Positions 50,643 through 58,523 of a DNA stretch of 64,000 nt are shown here, in pieces. The first letter of the stretch is position 1, and every line of letters begins with the position of its first letter. The stretch comes from CAYVLA01 sp964549615 [NCBI: uncultured Thermococci archaeon] (GTDB lineage: Archaea; CAYQAE01; CAYVLA01): positions 1 to 64,000 of the forward strand of contig CAZJVP010000048.1 in the NCBI GenBank assembly GCA_964549615.1. Reading direction: 5' to 3'. The notes below the pieces were generated by a model, which was not told the DNA's origin, searched no databases, and was given only the letters and a program-made list of their open reading frames with translations. The translations under genes were made by a program, and so were the position numbers.

Positions 50643-51674
50643 ATGCGACCGGCCATTCAGCCGAGCATATGCCATGTCCGACCGGGCTCGCGCCAGCAAT
50701 TCATCGTCAGCGGCCTCGAATCCCTTGGTCCCACCTGGCTTGTCGACGGGATAGCTGGAGGAAATCGTCGGGTCGGCACCATCACCCCCGAGGGATTGTA
50801 CTCCTCTCCGTCAACCCCACCAAGGGGCGAGATCGTAATCGAGGCACGCCTCGACCGAGGAAGCACGAAGGCGGCCTGGGCCACAGTGCTCTTCGATTCC
50901 CTGTCTCCGTTCTACCGCCATGCAGGCTTCTGGAAAGCAAGGATCGACGAGGAGCGATGCATCTCCTCGGCACACGGCATCTGCATGGACGGCGCCGACC
51001 GGATCCTGATAGTGGACACGAGCTTGTCCAGAATATTCCGCTTCACGTCCAAGGTCAAGTTCCTGGGAGAGATAGGGTCGGGAAAAGGCCCGGAACCCGG
51101 GCAGCTCGACGGGCCGCGGCACGCAAAGGTCAGCCCCTCCGGTGAGGTCTACGTGGCCGACGGCAACAACGGACGCGTCCAAGTTTTCGACCGGGATGGG
51201 CAGTTCCTACGTTCATGGGCCAGGAAGGGAAAGGGGGAAGGCGAGCTGCTCCGTCCGCACGCCTTGGACCTCGCCCCCGACGGCTCCGTATTCGTCGTCG
51301 ATGTCGACAACAGCAAGGTCGTCGCATACGACCAAGAGGGCCGCCTGCTATGCAGCTGGGGACGGCACGGCACTGGTCCGGGCGACTTCTGGGCGCCGCA
51401 CAGCTTAGCGGTGGACCCGAACGGCGATGTATTCGTGGCGGAGTACTTCGGGCGTGTCCAGAAGTTTACCCCGCAGGGGCGGTGCATCGCACGCTTCGCC
51501 AACCCTTTTCGCGACGGCCAGCGCACCCACGGAGACTACAGGTACCATGCCATGAACTGCGATTCCCGGGGGAACGTGTATCTCATGGCTCGAGATAGCC
51601 TGGCGGGTATGGCGAAAAGCGTTGATAAGTACAACAACAGCGGGGATTTCGTCACGAGATTGAAGGCTCCTTAG
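50643..51674 (+). CDS. NHL-repeat beta-propeller with N-terminal Ig-like domain
   Basis: A 343-residue protein. Residues 15-90 (VRPGSRQQFIVSGLESLGPT, then GTITPEGLYSSPSTPPRGEI) follow the pattern of bacterial Ig-like (BIG2-type) domains. The rest is an NHL propeller: VDTSLSRIFRFTSKVKFLGE, GQLDGPRHAKVSPSGEVYVA, DGNNGRVQVFDRDGQFLRSW, LRPHALDLAPDGSVFVVDVD, DFWAPHSLAVDPNGDVFVAE. A five- to six-bladed structure is likely. These domains normally sit on exported proteins, yet no signal peptide is seen from ATG 50643, nor in an upstream frame. It is either truncated at the N-terminus or cytoplasmic. Confidence 0.75.
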   Translation: MRPAIQPSICHVRPGSRQQFIVSGLESLGPTWLVDGIAGGNRRVGTITPEGLYSSPSTPPRGEIVIEARLDRGSTKAAWATVLFDSLSPFYRHAGFWKARIDEERCISSAHGICMDGADRILIVDTSLSRIFRFTSKVKFLGEIGSGKGPEPGQLDGPRHAKVSPSGEVYVADGNNGRVQVFDRDGQFLRSWARKGKGEGELLRPHALDLAPDGSVFVVDVDNSKVVAYDQEGRLLCSWGRHGTGPGDFWAPHSLAVDPNGDVFVAEYFGRVQKFTPQGRCIARFANPFRDGQRTHGDYRYHAMNCDSRGNVYLMARDSLAGMAKSVDKYNNSGDFVTRLKAP

Positions 51675-52235
51675 GGGCAACCGCGGATGGTGTGCGAGGC
51701 CGCGGCCACAGGTAACGCGGGCACCCTCTTCGTCGCAGGTTCTTCCAATGAGCAGGCCGGAGTTTCTATCTTCGTTCCCTGTTAGCAGTAAGCGAAAGAA
51801 CGGCGCGTGAAGATGCGAGGATGCCCCGACTCCAACGCCGACCACTGAGCTCGAGCCTTGTCGTGACGAGATGCGGTGTTTGAGAATCTTGGCACGCTTG
51901 GGGTAGCAAATGTCGTTGCCGCGCGAGTCGACTAGCTGCCTTGCGGCGGGTGCATCTCGTCGGGTAGTTTACCGCGGTTGGCCGGACTCCGCAGTTGCGG
52001 CGCGGCGATCTCAAGCCGTGGTCGGCCCCCACTTGGTGCCCCGGGCGGCCTAACGGAGGATCAAGACTTAGTGCCCCGCGGCCGCGAGCGCTCCCGAGGC
52101 GTCCATTCGGGCAACCGTTTGGGACATGTGGCCCCGGGAATAGCACCTGCGCATCCGGGGCAATAGAACGCTTCGGACGTTGTCCGCGAAGGTTTAAGAA
52201 CTCAGCGATGCAGTTGGTTGCGGAGAGAGAGGTCA
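51675..52235. other. Intergenic region, no gene recognised
   Basis: About 560 bp between the NHL protein and the membrane protein gene at 52236. Several overlapping open frames exist on both strands, none with a recognisable motif or start signal. A TATA-like GGTTTAAGAAC at 52189-52200 belongs to the next gene. Confidence 0.45.
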
Positions 52236-52841
52236 ATGGATCTCAATACTCTAACGAACTTCGTGCTCTTGATCTGTCTCGTTATCTTCATCGTCGTCCT
52301 CGCCTATCGGGCCTTGTCCGGTTTTGCCGCCAGGCCGCGATACCCAAGGGCCCAGCCGGCGACGGTTCGCTACATTGGAAGGGCGGCAGGGACGGAGCCG
52401 CAGGTTCTTGAGGAGCAAGTCGCCGAGAAGGAAGCTCTTGCTCCGGAGGAACCGCCGATGTCTGTGGAAGCCACGATTCCACAGGAGCCCACGCTGGTGC
52501 AGCGTCCGGTCGCCGCGCAACACGCGCCCGGGCCCCGAAGAGCCACAGTTTTTCCCTCCATACTCGCAACCGAGCTTCTGTCCCGCGCTGCTGACGAAGA
52601 CGCGGAGGAGATCCAAAGGATCGCCAAGGAGCTCGTTGACTACTGCGTGGTTCGCGGGAGCGCCGCCAACGTCAGGCCGGAGGTTCTCGAAAAGCTTGCG
52701 GTTCAGTTCGCAACCTTGGAGGTGGCCGTCAGGAAGGCATCCATCGGCGCGGACGGGGAGGCACGCCCAGTCCCGGATGACCTGCGGTCAGATCTTTTCC
52801 GTGAGGCGTTCCGGCTTTTGGCGTCGCAGGCCAAGCGCTGA
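52236..52841 (+). CDS. Membrane-anchored protein of unknown function
   Basis: A 201-residue protein. It starts with a membrane helix (NTLTNFVLLICLVIFIVVLA), then has a Pro/Glu/Ala-rich linker (about 40-105) and a helical cytoplasmic or external domain (ILATELLSRAADEDAEEIQR, then AKELVDYCVVRGSAANVRPE). The start ATG 52236 lies about 40 nt after a TATA-like box. It ends 146 bp before the GATase1-like paralogue D. No family recognised. Confidence 0.6.
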   Translation: MDLNTLTNFVLLICLVIFIVVLAYRALSGFAARPRYPRAQPATVRYIGRAAGTEPQVLEEQVAEKEALAPEEPPMSVEATIPQEPTLVQRPVAAQHAPGPRRATVFPSILATELLSRAADEDAEEIQRIAKELVDYCVVRGSAANVRPEVLEKLAVQFATLEVAVRKASIGADGEARPVPDDLRSDLFREAFRLLASQAKR

Positions 52842-52987
52842 GGCGGACGAAGAACGCGATCGACCTTCGCTGGCTACGGGGGATTTCGATTCCCATAACC
52901 GCAGAACAGTCGTTGACGAGAGCAAACCGTACCATGGGGCTATCAAGCTGCACATCATTTTTAGGTCAAGGCTGAGTTCCGGAGACC

Positions 52988-54289
52988 GTGGACGCCGAGA
53001 CCCGGACCTGGGCCGGACAGATAGCCGTTTCCCTGCCTTGGCGAACCTGCGCACCTCTCTTCAAGCCTAGGCACGTGGCCGGGTTCCTTGTTATCTGGGT
53101 CTTGGTCGGAGTGTCCCCGGCCCGCAGCGCGCCCGCCGAGCGGATCAAGATCATACTCACCGGCAGGGCGTACGAGGGCTCCCTGATGAGGAACTGGTTC
53201 GTAAACGAACCCATGGCGGATCCCATCGCGATACCGACCCGCGATGTTCCGGGCGGGATTGAGGAGGGCAGGCGGTACGTCAGGATGTACTTCCCTCGAA
53301 CCTACGAGCGGCTTGCGGAATGCGACTTCGTGATCTTCGAGGGAACCGAGATGGTGCACTTCTCGCACACGCAACAGAAGTGGCTACATGATGCCATAAG
53401 GGACCATGGCATGGGTGGCCTGAACTCCAGGAGCGTGCTGAGCGCCGTTTACTATGGCCAGTGGATTGCATCCGTGACCCAGCTGGCCTTCCCCAACGAC
53501 GTTGACGCCGTCATCGCGGGTCCGGGGTGGAAGTTCGGCCAGACCATGGAGATAGTGCTGAACGATGACCCGAGCCTCAGGCCAGTCCTTCTCATGTTCA
53601 AGGACAAACCCATCAAATGGAAGCTTACAAACTACGACGCGATGGTCGTCGTTCCGAGACCCGGTGCCACGATCTGGTCCTGGATCAAAGGACCGTTCCC
53701 GGAGCTTTCGATCCCATGGCCGGGGTACACGCCGCACTTGATCTCTTGGACGTATGGCAACGGAACGACCTGGACCTGCCATGACAGGACAGTCAACTGG
53801 TGGCAGGACATTCGCGATGCAAATCCATACGGGCTGGACATGATAATGAACATGATCCTCTACAGCACCGGGAGGGATCTTCCCCAGGACATAGACCTCA
53901 TTCATTCGATTCGAAGGCGGTTCACCGAGTTTGGGACGAGGAAAACGCTCGTCATCTCGACGATCGAGCTCGGACAGAAATTCGGTGCAAGCATGACGCG
54001 AGCGGAGGCGAGCTTAACGGAGCTGGAGAAGCTTTACCTCGCGGCCAGGGAGGCCTATGTGGAGCAGAGGGAGGTCGAGGCCTCCGATCTCGTTAACCGG
54101 CTCATAGAGGGCTCAAGACATGCCAACGAGGTGGCCATGGAGGAACTCAACCGGGCCCTGCTGTGGATCCACGTCATCAACTGGCTCGTGGTGTGCGGCA
54201 CGTTCATGGCCTCTGGGTTCGTGCTCTGGAGCCTGATGGTCAGAAAGAAGCTCTACAGGGAAGTGGCGTCGACGCGGCTGGGAGGCTAG
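52988..54289 (+). CDS. Membrane-anchored GATase1-like protein, paralogue D
   Basis: A 433-residue paralogue with a longer N-terminal leader: the signal helix is VAGFLVIWVLVGVSPARS, preceded by about 30 residues, so the real start may lie further in. The extracytoplasmic domain has AERIKIILTGRAYEG, YVRMYFPRTYERLAECDFVI and EMVHFSHTQQKWLHDAIRDH, aligning with YIRLYFPRTRDEL of paralogue A and the LYMPRT/MYLPRS motifs of C and B. The helical stretch (about 330-390) and the conserved C-terminus (ALLWIHVINWLVVCGTFMAS and GFVLWSLMVRKKLYREV) are present. The small partner gene begins 4 bp downstream, then an FG-GAP gene. Confidence 0.75.
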   Translation: MDAETRTWAGQIAVSLPWRTCAPLFKPRHVAGFLVIWVLVGVSPARSAPAERIKIILTGRAYEGSLMRNWFVNEPMADPIAIPTRDVPGGIEEGRRYVRMYFPRTYERLAECDFVIFEGTEMVHFSHTQQKWLHDAIRDHGMGGLNSRSVLSAVYYGQWIASVTQLAFPNDVDAVIAGPGWKFGQTMEIVLNDDPSLRPVLLMFKDKPIKWKLTNYDAMVVVPRPGATIWSWIKGPFPELSIPWPGYTPHLISWTYGNGTTWTCHDRTVNWWQDIRDANPYGLDMIMNMILYSTGRDLPQDIDLIHSIRRRFTEFGTRKTLVISTIELGQKFGASMTRAEASLTELEKLYLAAREAYVEQREVEASDLVNRLIEGSRHANEVAMEELNRALLWIHVINWLVVCGTFMASGFVLWSLMVRKKLYREVASTRLGG

Positions 54290-54292
54290 GGG

Positions 54293-55072
54293 TTGGACAG
54301 GCAGCTCATCGGCGTGTTAGCGGTGTCTCTGGTGGCCGCGACATTGGTCACGCTCATTGCGGCGGCGGAGAAGGAAAGGATTCTGGTCTCGGGGGTTTTC
54401 TGCCCGGAGTACATGGCGCAGTCGAGCGCCGAGTACTGCTTCGGCGTAAGCTTCATCACGACTCGGAACCTTGCGGATGTTGAGGTCCGGGCTTGCACCC
54501 TTTCAGGCCTGACGCCGGAATCGTTTGGTCTGAAACCCGACGAGCAGGATCCCGAGCTCTACCCGCCTATCAGTATCCTCAGGGAGGAATCATCCCGGTT
54601 GGGCGTCGAGATCCAAGCTAGCCGGTTCGAGCTCAACGGTGACTCATCGTCGCAGCAGATCGTCTACTACGATTTTCTCCCGCTGTTGGAACGTCTCTTC
54701 ATCGATCCGGCGCGCTTGCCGCTTGGTCGGATCACAACCTGCTATGGTTTCTTCCGCCGAGCGGGGAAGCTTGAGACTTGTTTCAAGGGTAGCGGTGAGA
54801 TCTTTCCGGCTGAAAGCTCCTCGCTCAACAAGATCCTCGTAGAGGTGGACGGGCGCCCGCGGTACGGCTGGGAGAGAGGCACTGGCCCTGAGAGGCAGGC
54901 GCGAGGGATCAGAGTGGGAGAGGTTACCAAGGGCAGCCGAGTGGACGTCCTGTATTACATAGACGGACGGTGGGCGAGAGTGGGATCGCTACTTTGGAAG
55001 CTGGACGTGATTGCGGGAGGCGAGGTCCTCTACTCGAGGGTGCGTCTTATCAACGTGGCCGGCTCTGCCTAG
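54293..55072 (+). CDS. Small single-pass partner protein, family copy 2
   Basis: A 259-residue protein starting at TTG 54293, 4 bp after paralogue D. A membrane helix (LIGVLAVSLVAATLVTLIAA) is followed by an extracytoplasmic domain with the cysteine pattern shared with copy 1: ITTCYGFFRRAGKLETCFKG, then GSRVDVLYYIDGRW. Two more cysteines (SGVFCPEYM; VRACTLSG) occur near the N-terminal side. As in copy 1 it is the gene next to a GATase1-like protein, so the two products probably form a complex in the membrane. Confidence 0.7.
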   Translation: MDRQLIGVLAVSLVAATLVTLIAAAEKERILVSGVFCPEYMAQSSAEYCFGVSFITTRNLADVEVRACTLSGLTPESFGLKPDEQDPELYPPISILREESSRLGVEIQASRFELNGDSSSQQIVYYDFLPLLERLFIDPARLPLGRITTCYGFFRRAGKLETCFKGSGEIFPAESSSLNKILVEVDGRPRYGWERGTGPERQARGIRVGEVTKGSRVDVLYYIDGRWARVGSLLWKLDVIAGGEVLYSRVRLINVAGSA

Positions 55073-55148
55073 CCGCCGACGCGGTTTGGACAAGCGCTTG
55101 TCCTCTGCCTTGCGTCGAGCTGGGCGAAAAACCAGGCAAAATGCTTCT

Positions 55149-55164
55149 CTCGGCTCTGCCAGCC
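55149..55164 (+). repeat. Flanking direct repeat, left copy
   Basis: CTCGGCTCTGCC plus AGCC. The same 12-nt core returns at 55452-55463, then TGCCAGCC. The two copies lie directly outside the inverted repeats, as a target-site duplication would. Confidence 0.5.
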
Positions 55165-55193
55165 GTGTTAGGTAAAGGGACATATGTTACACT
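55165..55193 (+). repeat. Inverted repeat, left copy
   Basis: 29 nt, with 25 of 29 positions matching the reverse complement of 55424-55452. The shared core is ACATATGTTACACT next to GGTAAA. The centre carries the palindrome CATATG. Confidence 0.6.
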
Positions 55194-55423
55194 TTTCCGC
55201 CTCCCCGCTCCGGCGGCCTTCCACCGAGCGATCAAGTTTGGTATGCCCATCGATGCACAGGGCTCCGAACAAAATATTCGGGAGGCGGGTTGAGTCCTTT
55301 CTCTCCTCCGGGGAGGAAGAAACCTCAAGAAGTCAGTCCGCCCATTCGAGATATTCGGTCGCGGGCCGGAGCGCCATGACTCCCCATGACTCCTCGGACT
55401 GAGGCATGGAGAGTCCTCTGCAG

Positions 55424-55452
55424 AGTGTAACATATGTGGGTTTACCCAACAC
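55424..55452 (-). repeat. Inverted repeat, right copy
   Basis: The reverse complement of the left copy except at 4 of 29 positions (G for A near one end and CCC for GGG in the middle). The spacing between the copies is 230 bp. Confidence 0.6.
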
Positions 55453-55471
55453 TCGGCTCTGCCTGCCAGCC
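55452..55471 (+). repeat. Flanking direct repeat, right copy
   Basis: CTCGGCTCTGCCTGCCAGCC: the left copy with an extra TGCC. Directly follows the right inverted repeat. Confidence 0.5.
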
Positions 55472-55516
55472 GAAATGCTTTTAAGTGCGCATACTCAGTG
55501 GATAGGCGGCGGTTCC

Positions 55517-56974
55517 ATGAGAGGTTCAACCAAGGGAATTGCCTTTGCAGCAGGACTTGCAGCGGTGCTGGCGATTCTTATGCCCTCAGCGTTGGCACTG
55601 CCAAAGATGAGGGTCAAATGGACGTTCAACGTCACGCCGATAGTCTCGACGGGCTTCGCATGGACGATCGTCTTGCAGGCAGACCTCGACGGAGACGGAA
55701 TGCTAGAGACGGTCCTAGGGACGGAGAAGGGCGGCAGAATGGTCGCGGTTGGTCCAACGGGAAAGCTGGTCTGGGTCTTCCCACCCCTGGACTCGGACAT
55801 AGTTCCACAGCTCATAAACAAGGTGCCCTCGATCGATGACATCGATGGCGATGGCAAGCCGGAAGTACTCTTCGGCTGGGGTGCGGCCCCCAACGGCGCG
55901 GTGTACTGCATCAACTGGGACGGAAAGCTTAAGTGGGTGTGGACCGACCCTGAGGGGCAGGCGCATTTCAGGTACGGAGGAACGCTTGCCAGGGACTTCG
56001 ACGGCGACGGAAAGAAGGAGGTCGTGGCGGCCGGGAGCGATGCCAAAGTCTACATGTTTAGCCATACGGGCCAGCTCAAGTGGGTCAAGTTCCTTCCACC
56101 AGGGAGGGCCGTGGACAGCATGATCAATGCTTTCGACGTTGACCGTGACGGCGAGTTGGAGATCCTTGCGTTCTCGCGGTCCCTCGGGGAGGGCCCGGGA
56201 ACGGAGGGCGGCTTGAACGGCGTCTTCTACTGCCTGAGCAAGGATGGTCAGGAGAAGTGGACCTGGAGTTCCCCGGGCTGGACCGACTGGCTCCACAACA
56301 TGCCCACGGTGGCGGACGTCAACGGCGACGGTGAGTATGAGATCGTTTTCGGTCTCTGGAGGCTCGACTCAGGCGACCGGGGCGGAATAGTCATACTCAG
56401 CTTCTACGGAACGGAGATCGCAAGGAAACAGGTGGCCAGCGGCAACGTAGCGCACAATGCCATGTTGGCCGACATCGACGAGGATGGCAGGTTCGAAATA
56501 CTCATCGGCATCAGAGCCGGGCTCTACTACTGCTTCCATCCCGACCTGAAGGAGAAGTGGGCCTTCAACATCACAAAGATCATCGGGCAGGTCGGCAGGC
56601 CTGTCAACATGGGTGGGGCCTTGGGCGATGTGACGGGCGACGGCAAGATAGACGTAGTCTTCCAGAGCTGGAACAACAACACGATCTTCGTCTTGGACAG
56701 GTTTGGAAACCTCGCCGCTGAGCCCTACAACCTCAAAGTCGACGCGACGGGCTCGGTTGCGATCGGAGACATCGATAAGGACGGCAAGTCGGAGATCGTC
56801 GCATTCGCAGGACCAATCCTATACTGTCTGACCTTGGATGCGCCATACAATGCCAAGACATTCGTCTGGCCGATGTACGGCAAGGATGCTGCCAACACCG
56901 GAGCAGTCCCCATACCAGAGGCGTTGATAGGGTTGCTAGCCCTGTTGGCCGTGCCGCTTCTGCGCAAGCGGTAG
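55517..56974 (+). CDS. FG-GAP/VCBS repeat surface protein (copy 3) with sorting-type C-terminus
   Basis: A 485-residue secreted propeller. ATG 55517 gives a signal peptide (GIAFAAGLAAVLAILMPSAL). FG-GAP turns repeat: DLDGDGMLE, DIDGDGKPE, DFDGDGKKE, DVDRDGELE, DVNGDGEYE, DIDEDGRFE, DVTGDGKID, DIDKDGKSE. The tail reads VPIPEALIGLLALLAVPLLR followed by KR: a Pro-Glu motif, a hydrophobic helix and a short basic end, the layout of PEF/PGF-CTERM signals cut by archaeosortases. It is a paralogue of the protein at 1452-3161 (RVKWTFNVT against RVKWVFNAT). A T-run terminator follows. It lies in line with paralogue D and its partner, on the same strand. Confidence 0.85.
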   Translation: MRGSTKGIAFAAGLAAVLAILMPSALALPKMRVKWTFNVTPIVSTGFAWTIVLQADLDGDGMLETVLGTEKGGRMVAVGPTGKLVWVFPPLDSDIVPQLINKVPSIDDIDGDGKPEVLFGWGAAPNGAVYCINWDGKLKWVWTDPEGQAHFRYGGTLARDFDGDGKKEVVAAGSDAKVYMFSHTGQLKWVKFLPPGRAVDSMINAFDVDRDGELEILAFSRSLGEGPGTEGGLNGVFYCLSKDGQEKWTWSSPGWTDWLHNMPTVADVNGDGEYEIVFGLWRLDSGDRGGIVILSFYGTEIARKQVASGNVAHNAMLADIDEDGRFEILIGIRAGLYYCFHPDLKEKWAFNITKIIGQVGRPVNMGGALGDVTGDGKIDVVFQSWNNNTIFVLDRFGNLAAEPYNLKVDATGSVAIGDIDKDGKSEIVAFAGPILYCLTLDAPYNAKTFVWPMYGKDAANTGAVPIPEALIGLLALLAVPLLRKR

Positions 56975-56981
56975 GCCAACA

Positions 56982-56994
56982 CTTTTCTTTTTTC
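56982..56994 (+). terminator. T-run terminator after FG-GAP copy 3
   Basis: CTTTTCTTTTTTC just 9 bp after the stop codon, the longest T-rich run nearby. Confidence 0.55.
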
Positions 56995-57019
56995 TGAAGC
57001 CTTTCCAGGTGAGATGTGA

Positions 57020-58285
57020 ATGACGGAGTCAGGGCCCCACAAGAGCATCCTCATTCTTTGGGCGTTCACGTTGATTCTCAGCATCGCCGGCTGTTCCGGC
57101 GCTAAGGTCTTCACCCAGAGGAACGGGCTGGCGGGCCAGAAGGTAGCGGTCGTCGCGGGCAGCCCGGAGACGGTCTGGGTCTACAGTTACTATCAGATTC
57201 CGTCGGGAACAGGCTTCGAGGTCATAGGTGGCGTCAGCGAGTTCAAAGCATTGGGAAACTGGACGACGTACACGAAGGATGACGGCCTGGCAAGCGCAGT
57301 GGTCTACAGCATTGCCATAGATGGTAAGTCGGTCTGGTTTGGCACAGCAGACGGGGCGAGCCTGTTTGACAAGTCGAAGGGCACCTGGCGAACCTTCAAG
57401 ACCGCGGATGGGCTGGTCTCAAACGACGTCTTGTCCATCGCAGCCGGGCCGGACAAGGTATGGCTCGGCACCAAACAAGGCGTGTCGGTATACGAAAAGG
57501 CCTCTGGCAAGTGGAGTTCGCTCACCGAGGAGGACGGGCTCATCTTCAGGTACGTCAGGGACATCGCTTTGGACGGCGACGTGGCGTACTTCGCGACGAG
57601 CAAGGGCGTCAGTAGATTTGACTCGGCGACCGGCGAGTGGCAGTCGATAACGAAGGACAACGGCCTTAAAGACAACATGGTCAACTGCATCGTGGTTGGG
57701 TTCGATTCGATCTGGTTTGGAACGCCGGCAGGCGTCTGCCGTCTTGAGAAGGCGACGGGCAGCTGGACATACTACGGTGAGGGCGAGGGTCTGTCCCCAG
57801 AGGGAGTATCGGCAGCGGCAATCGGGAAGGATGCAGTCTGGTTCCTTACCGGGAAGGAGGTTGCGAGCTTTATGCCTGCCAAGCAGAAGTGGAGGATCTA
57901 TAGCGAGGGCCTATCGGAGACCCAGCTCAACGATATCGCTGTGGGAAAAGGGTATGTCTGGGTCGCGACAAACAACGGGTTGATCCGACTGGGCGGCGGC
58001 TTCTCTGCGTTGCACATAGTGATGCTAGCAGTAGTGGTCTGTGCCGCGATCGGATCCGTGTATGCCCTTCGCGGCCGTCGACGGGCCGGAGCCAAAGCGG
58101 AGGAACCGAGGAGGAAGGCACCCGAGCGTCCGCCGTACGCCGCGTGCGGGGGCCAGCCATCGGCGCAAAACTGCCCGCGCTGCAAGTACAACGTTCTCAG
58201 CGGCGGAAGCCTGTATTGCAGCAAGTACGGCAAGAAGGTTGACTACGGACGTCCAGGGAAAGGCCAGGAACCCGCCCCGCCGTAG
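57020..58285 (+). CDS. Membrane-anchored Reg_prop propeller with cytoplasmic zinc ribbon
   Basis: A 421-residue protein. ATG 57020 follows AGGTGAG by 7 nt. The N-terminal LILWAFTLILSIAGCSGAK holds a lipobox-like LSIAGC, so it may be a lipoprotein. The domain has about seven propeller repeats of the form WxFGTxxGVSxFDKxxGxW (VWFGTADGASLFDKSKGTWR, KVWLGTKQGVSVYEKASGKW, VAYFATSKGVSRFDSATGEW, SIWFGTPAGVCRLEKATGSW). It is followed by a transmembrane helix (ALHIVMLAVVVCAAIGSVYA) and a cytoplasmic zinc ribbon (NCPRCKYNVLSGGSLYCSKY). The combination of an outside propeller and an inside zinc ribbon is unusual and suggests signalling or assembly. Confidence 0.8.
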   Translation: MTESGPHKSILILWAFTLILSIAGCSGAKVFTQRNGLAGQKVAVVAGSPETVWVYSYYQIPSGTGFEVIGGVSEFKALGNWTTYTKDDGLASAVVYSIAIDGKSVWFGTADGASLFDKSKGTWRTFKTADGLVSNDVLSIAAGPDKVWLGTKQGVSVYEKASGKWSSLTEEDGLIFRYVRDIALDGDVAYFATSKGVSRFDSATGEWQSITKDNGLKDNMVNCIVVGFDSIWFGTPAGVCRLEKATGSWTYYGEGEGLSPEGVSAAAIGKDAVWFLTGKEVASFMPAKQKWRIYSEGLSETQLNDIAVGKGYVWVATNNGLIRLGGGFSALHIVMLAVVVCAAIGSVYALRGRRRAGAKAEEPRRKAPERPPYAACGGQPSAQNCPRCKYNVLSGGSLYCSKYGKKVDYGRPGKGQEPAPP

Positions 58286-58492
58286 GCATGGGCTGGCGTC
58301 ATTGCGTTGCAGTTGGACAAGCTCGGCGATGCGACCGTAGGTACTTACCTTGGAAGTTGCCGGCTTAGTGATTGCGAAGCGATGACTGTTTTGCTCGTCT
58401 GGATTCCCAATTCCAAACGGGAGTCTGGCTGGCCTGACCCTTACGAGCATTCACGGGGGCGCAGCCGGGTGTGCGGTGTGCGGGGGCGGTTT

Positions 58493-58502
58493 CATTTATT
58501 AA
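58493..58502 (+). promoter_or_regulatory. TATA box of the toroid/DUF4430/ECF operon
   Basis: ATTTATTAAA, about 26 nt before ATG 58524, so the transcript is probably leaderless from this codon. It argues against a long regulatory leader such as a riboswitch in front of the operon. Confidence 0.65.
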
Positions 58503-58523
58503 ATGGATATACTATCCAAGATC

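Larger units (their letters stand above)
55073..55516. other. Intergenic region holding an inverted-repeat element
   Basis: 444 bp between the small partner gene and the FG-GAP gene. It contains the inverted repeats and flanking direct repeats listed below. No protein-coding gene is credible. A TATA-like CTTTTAAGTG (55479-55488) serves the FG-GAP gene 30-40 nt downstream. Confidence 0.6.

Noticed and set aside
51766-52236. Minus-strand frame in the gap before 52236
   Set aside because: Low-complexity arginine-rich translation, no start signals, and it would antisense the promoter of the next gene.
55165-55452. A hairpin terminator or attenuator made by the inverted repeats
   Set aside because: The arms are 230 bp apart, too far for a transcription terminator, and are not followed by a T-run.
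57020-58285. A BtuG-like cobalamin-binding propeller lipoprotein
   Set aside because: It is a propeller with a possible lipobox next to the ECF genes, but its Reg_prop repeats differ from BtuG (YncE-type), it has its own ribosome-binding site and an extra zinc ribbon, and it is separated from the operon by a promoter.
58285-58523. A cobalamin riboswitch in front of the ECF operon
   Set aside because: The TATA box is about 26 nt from the first start codon, leaving no room for a structured leader, and no B12-box-like sequence was seen.
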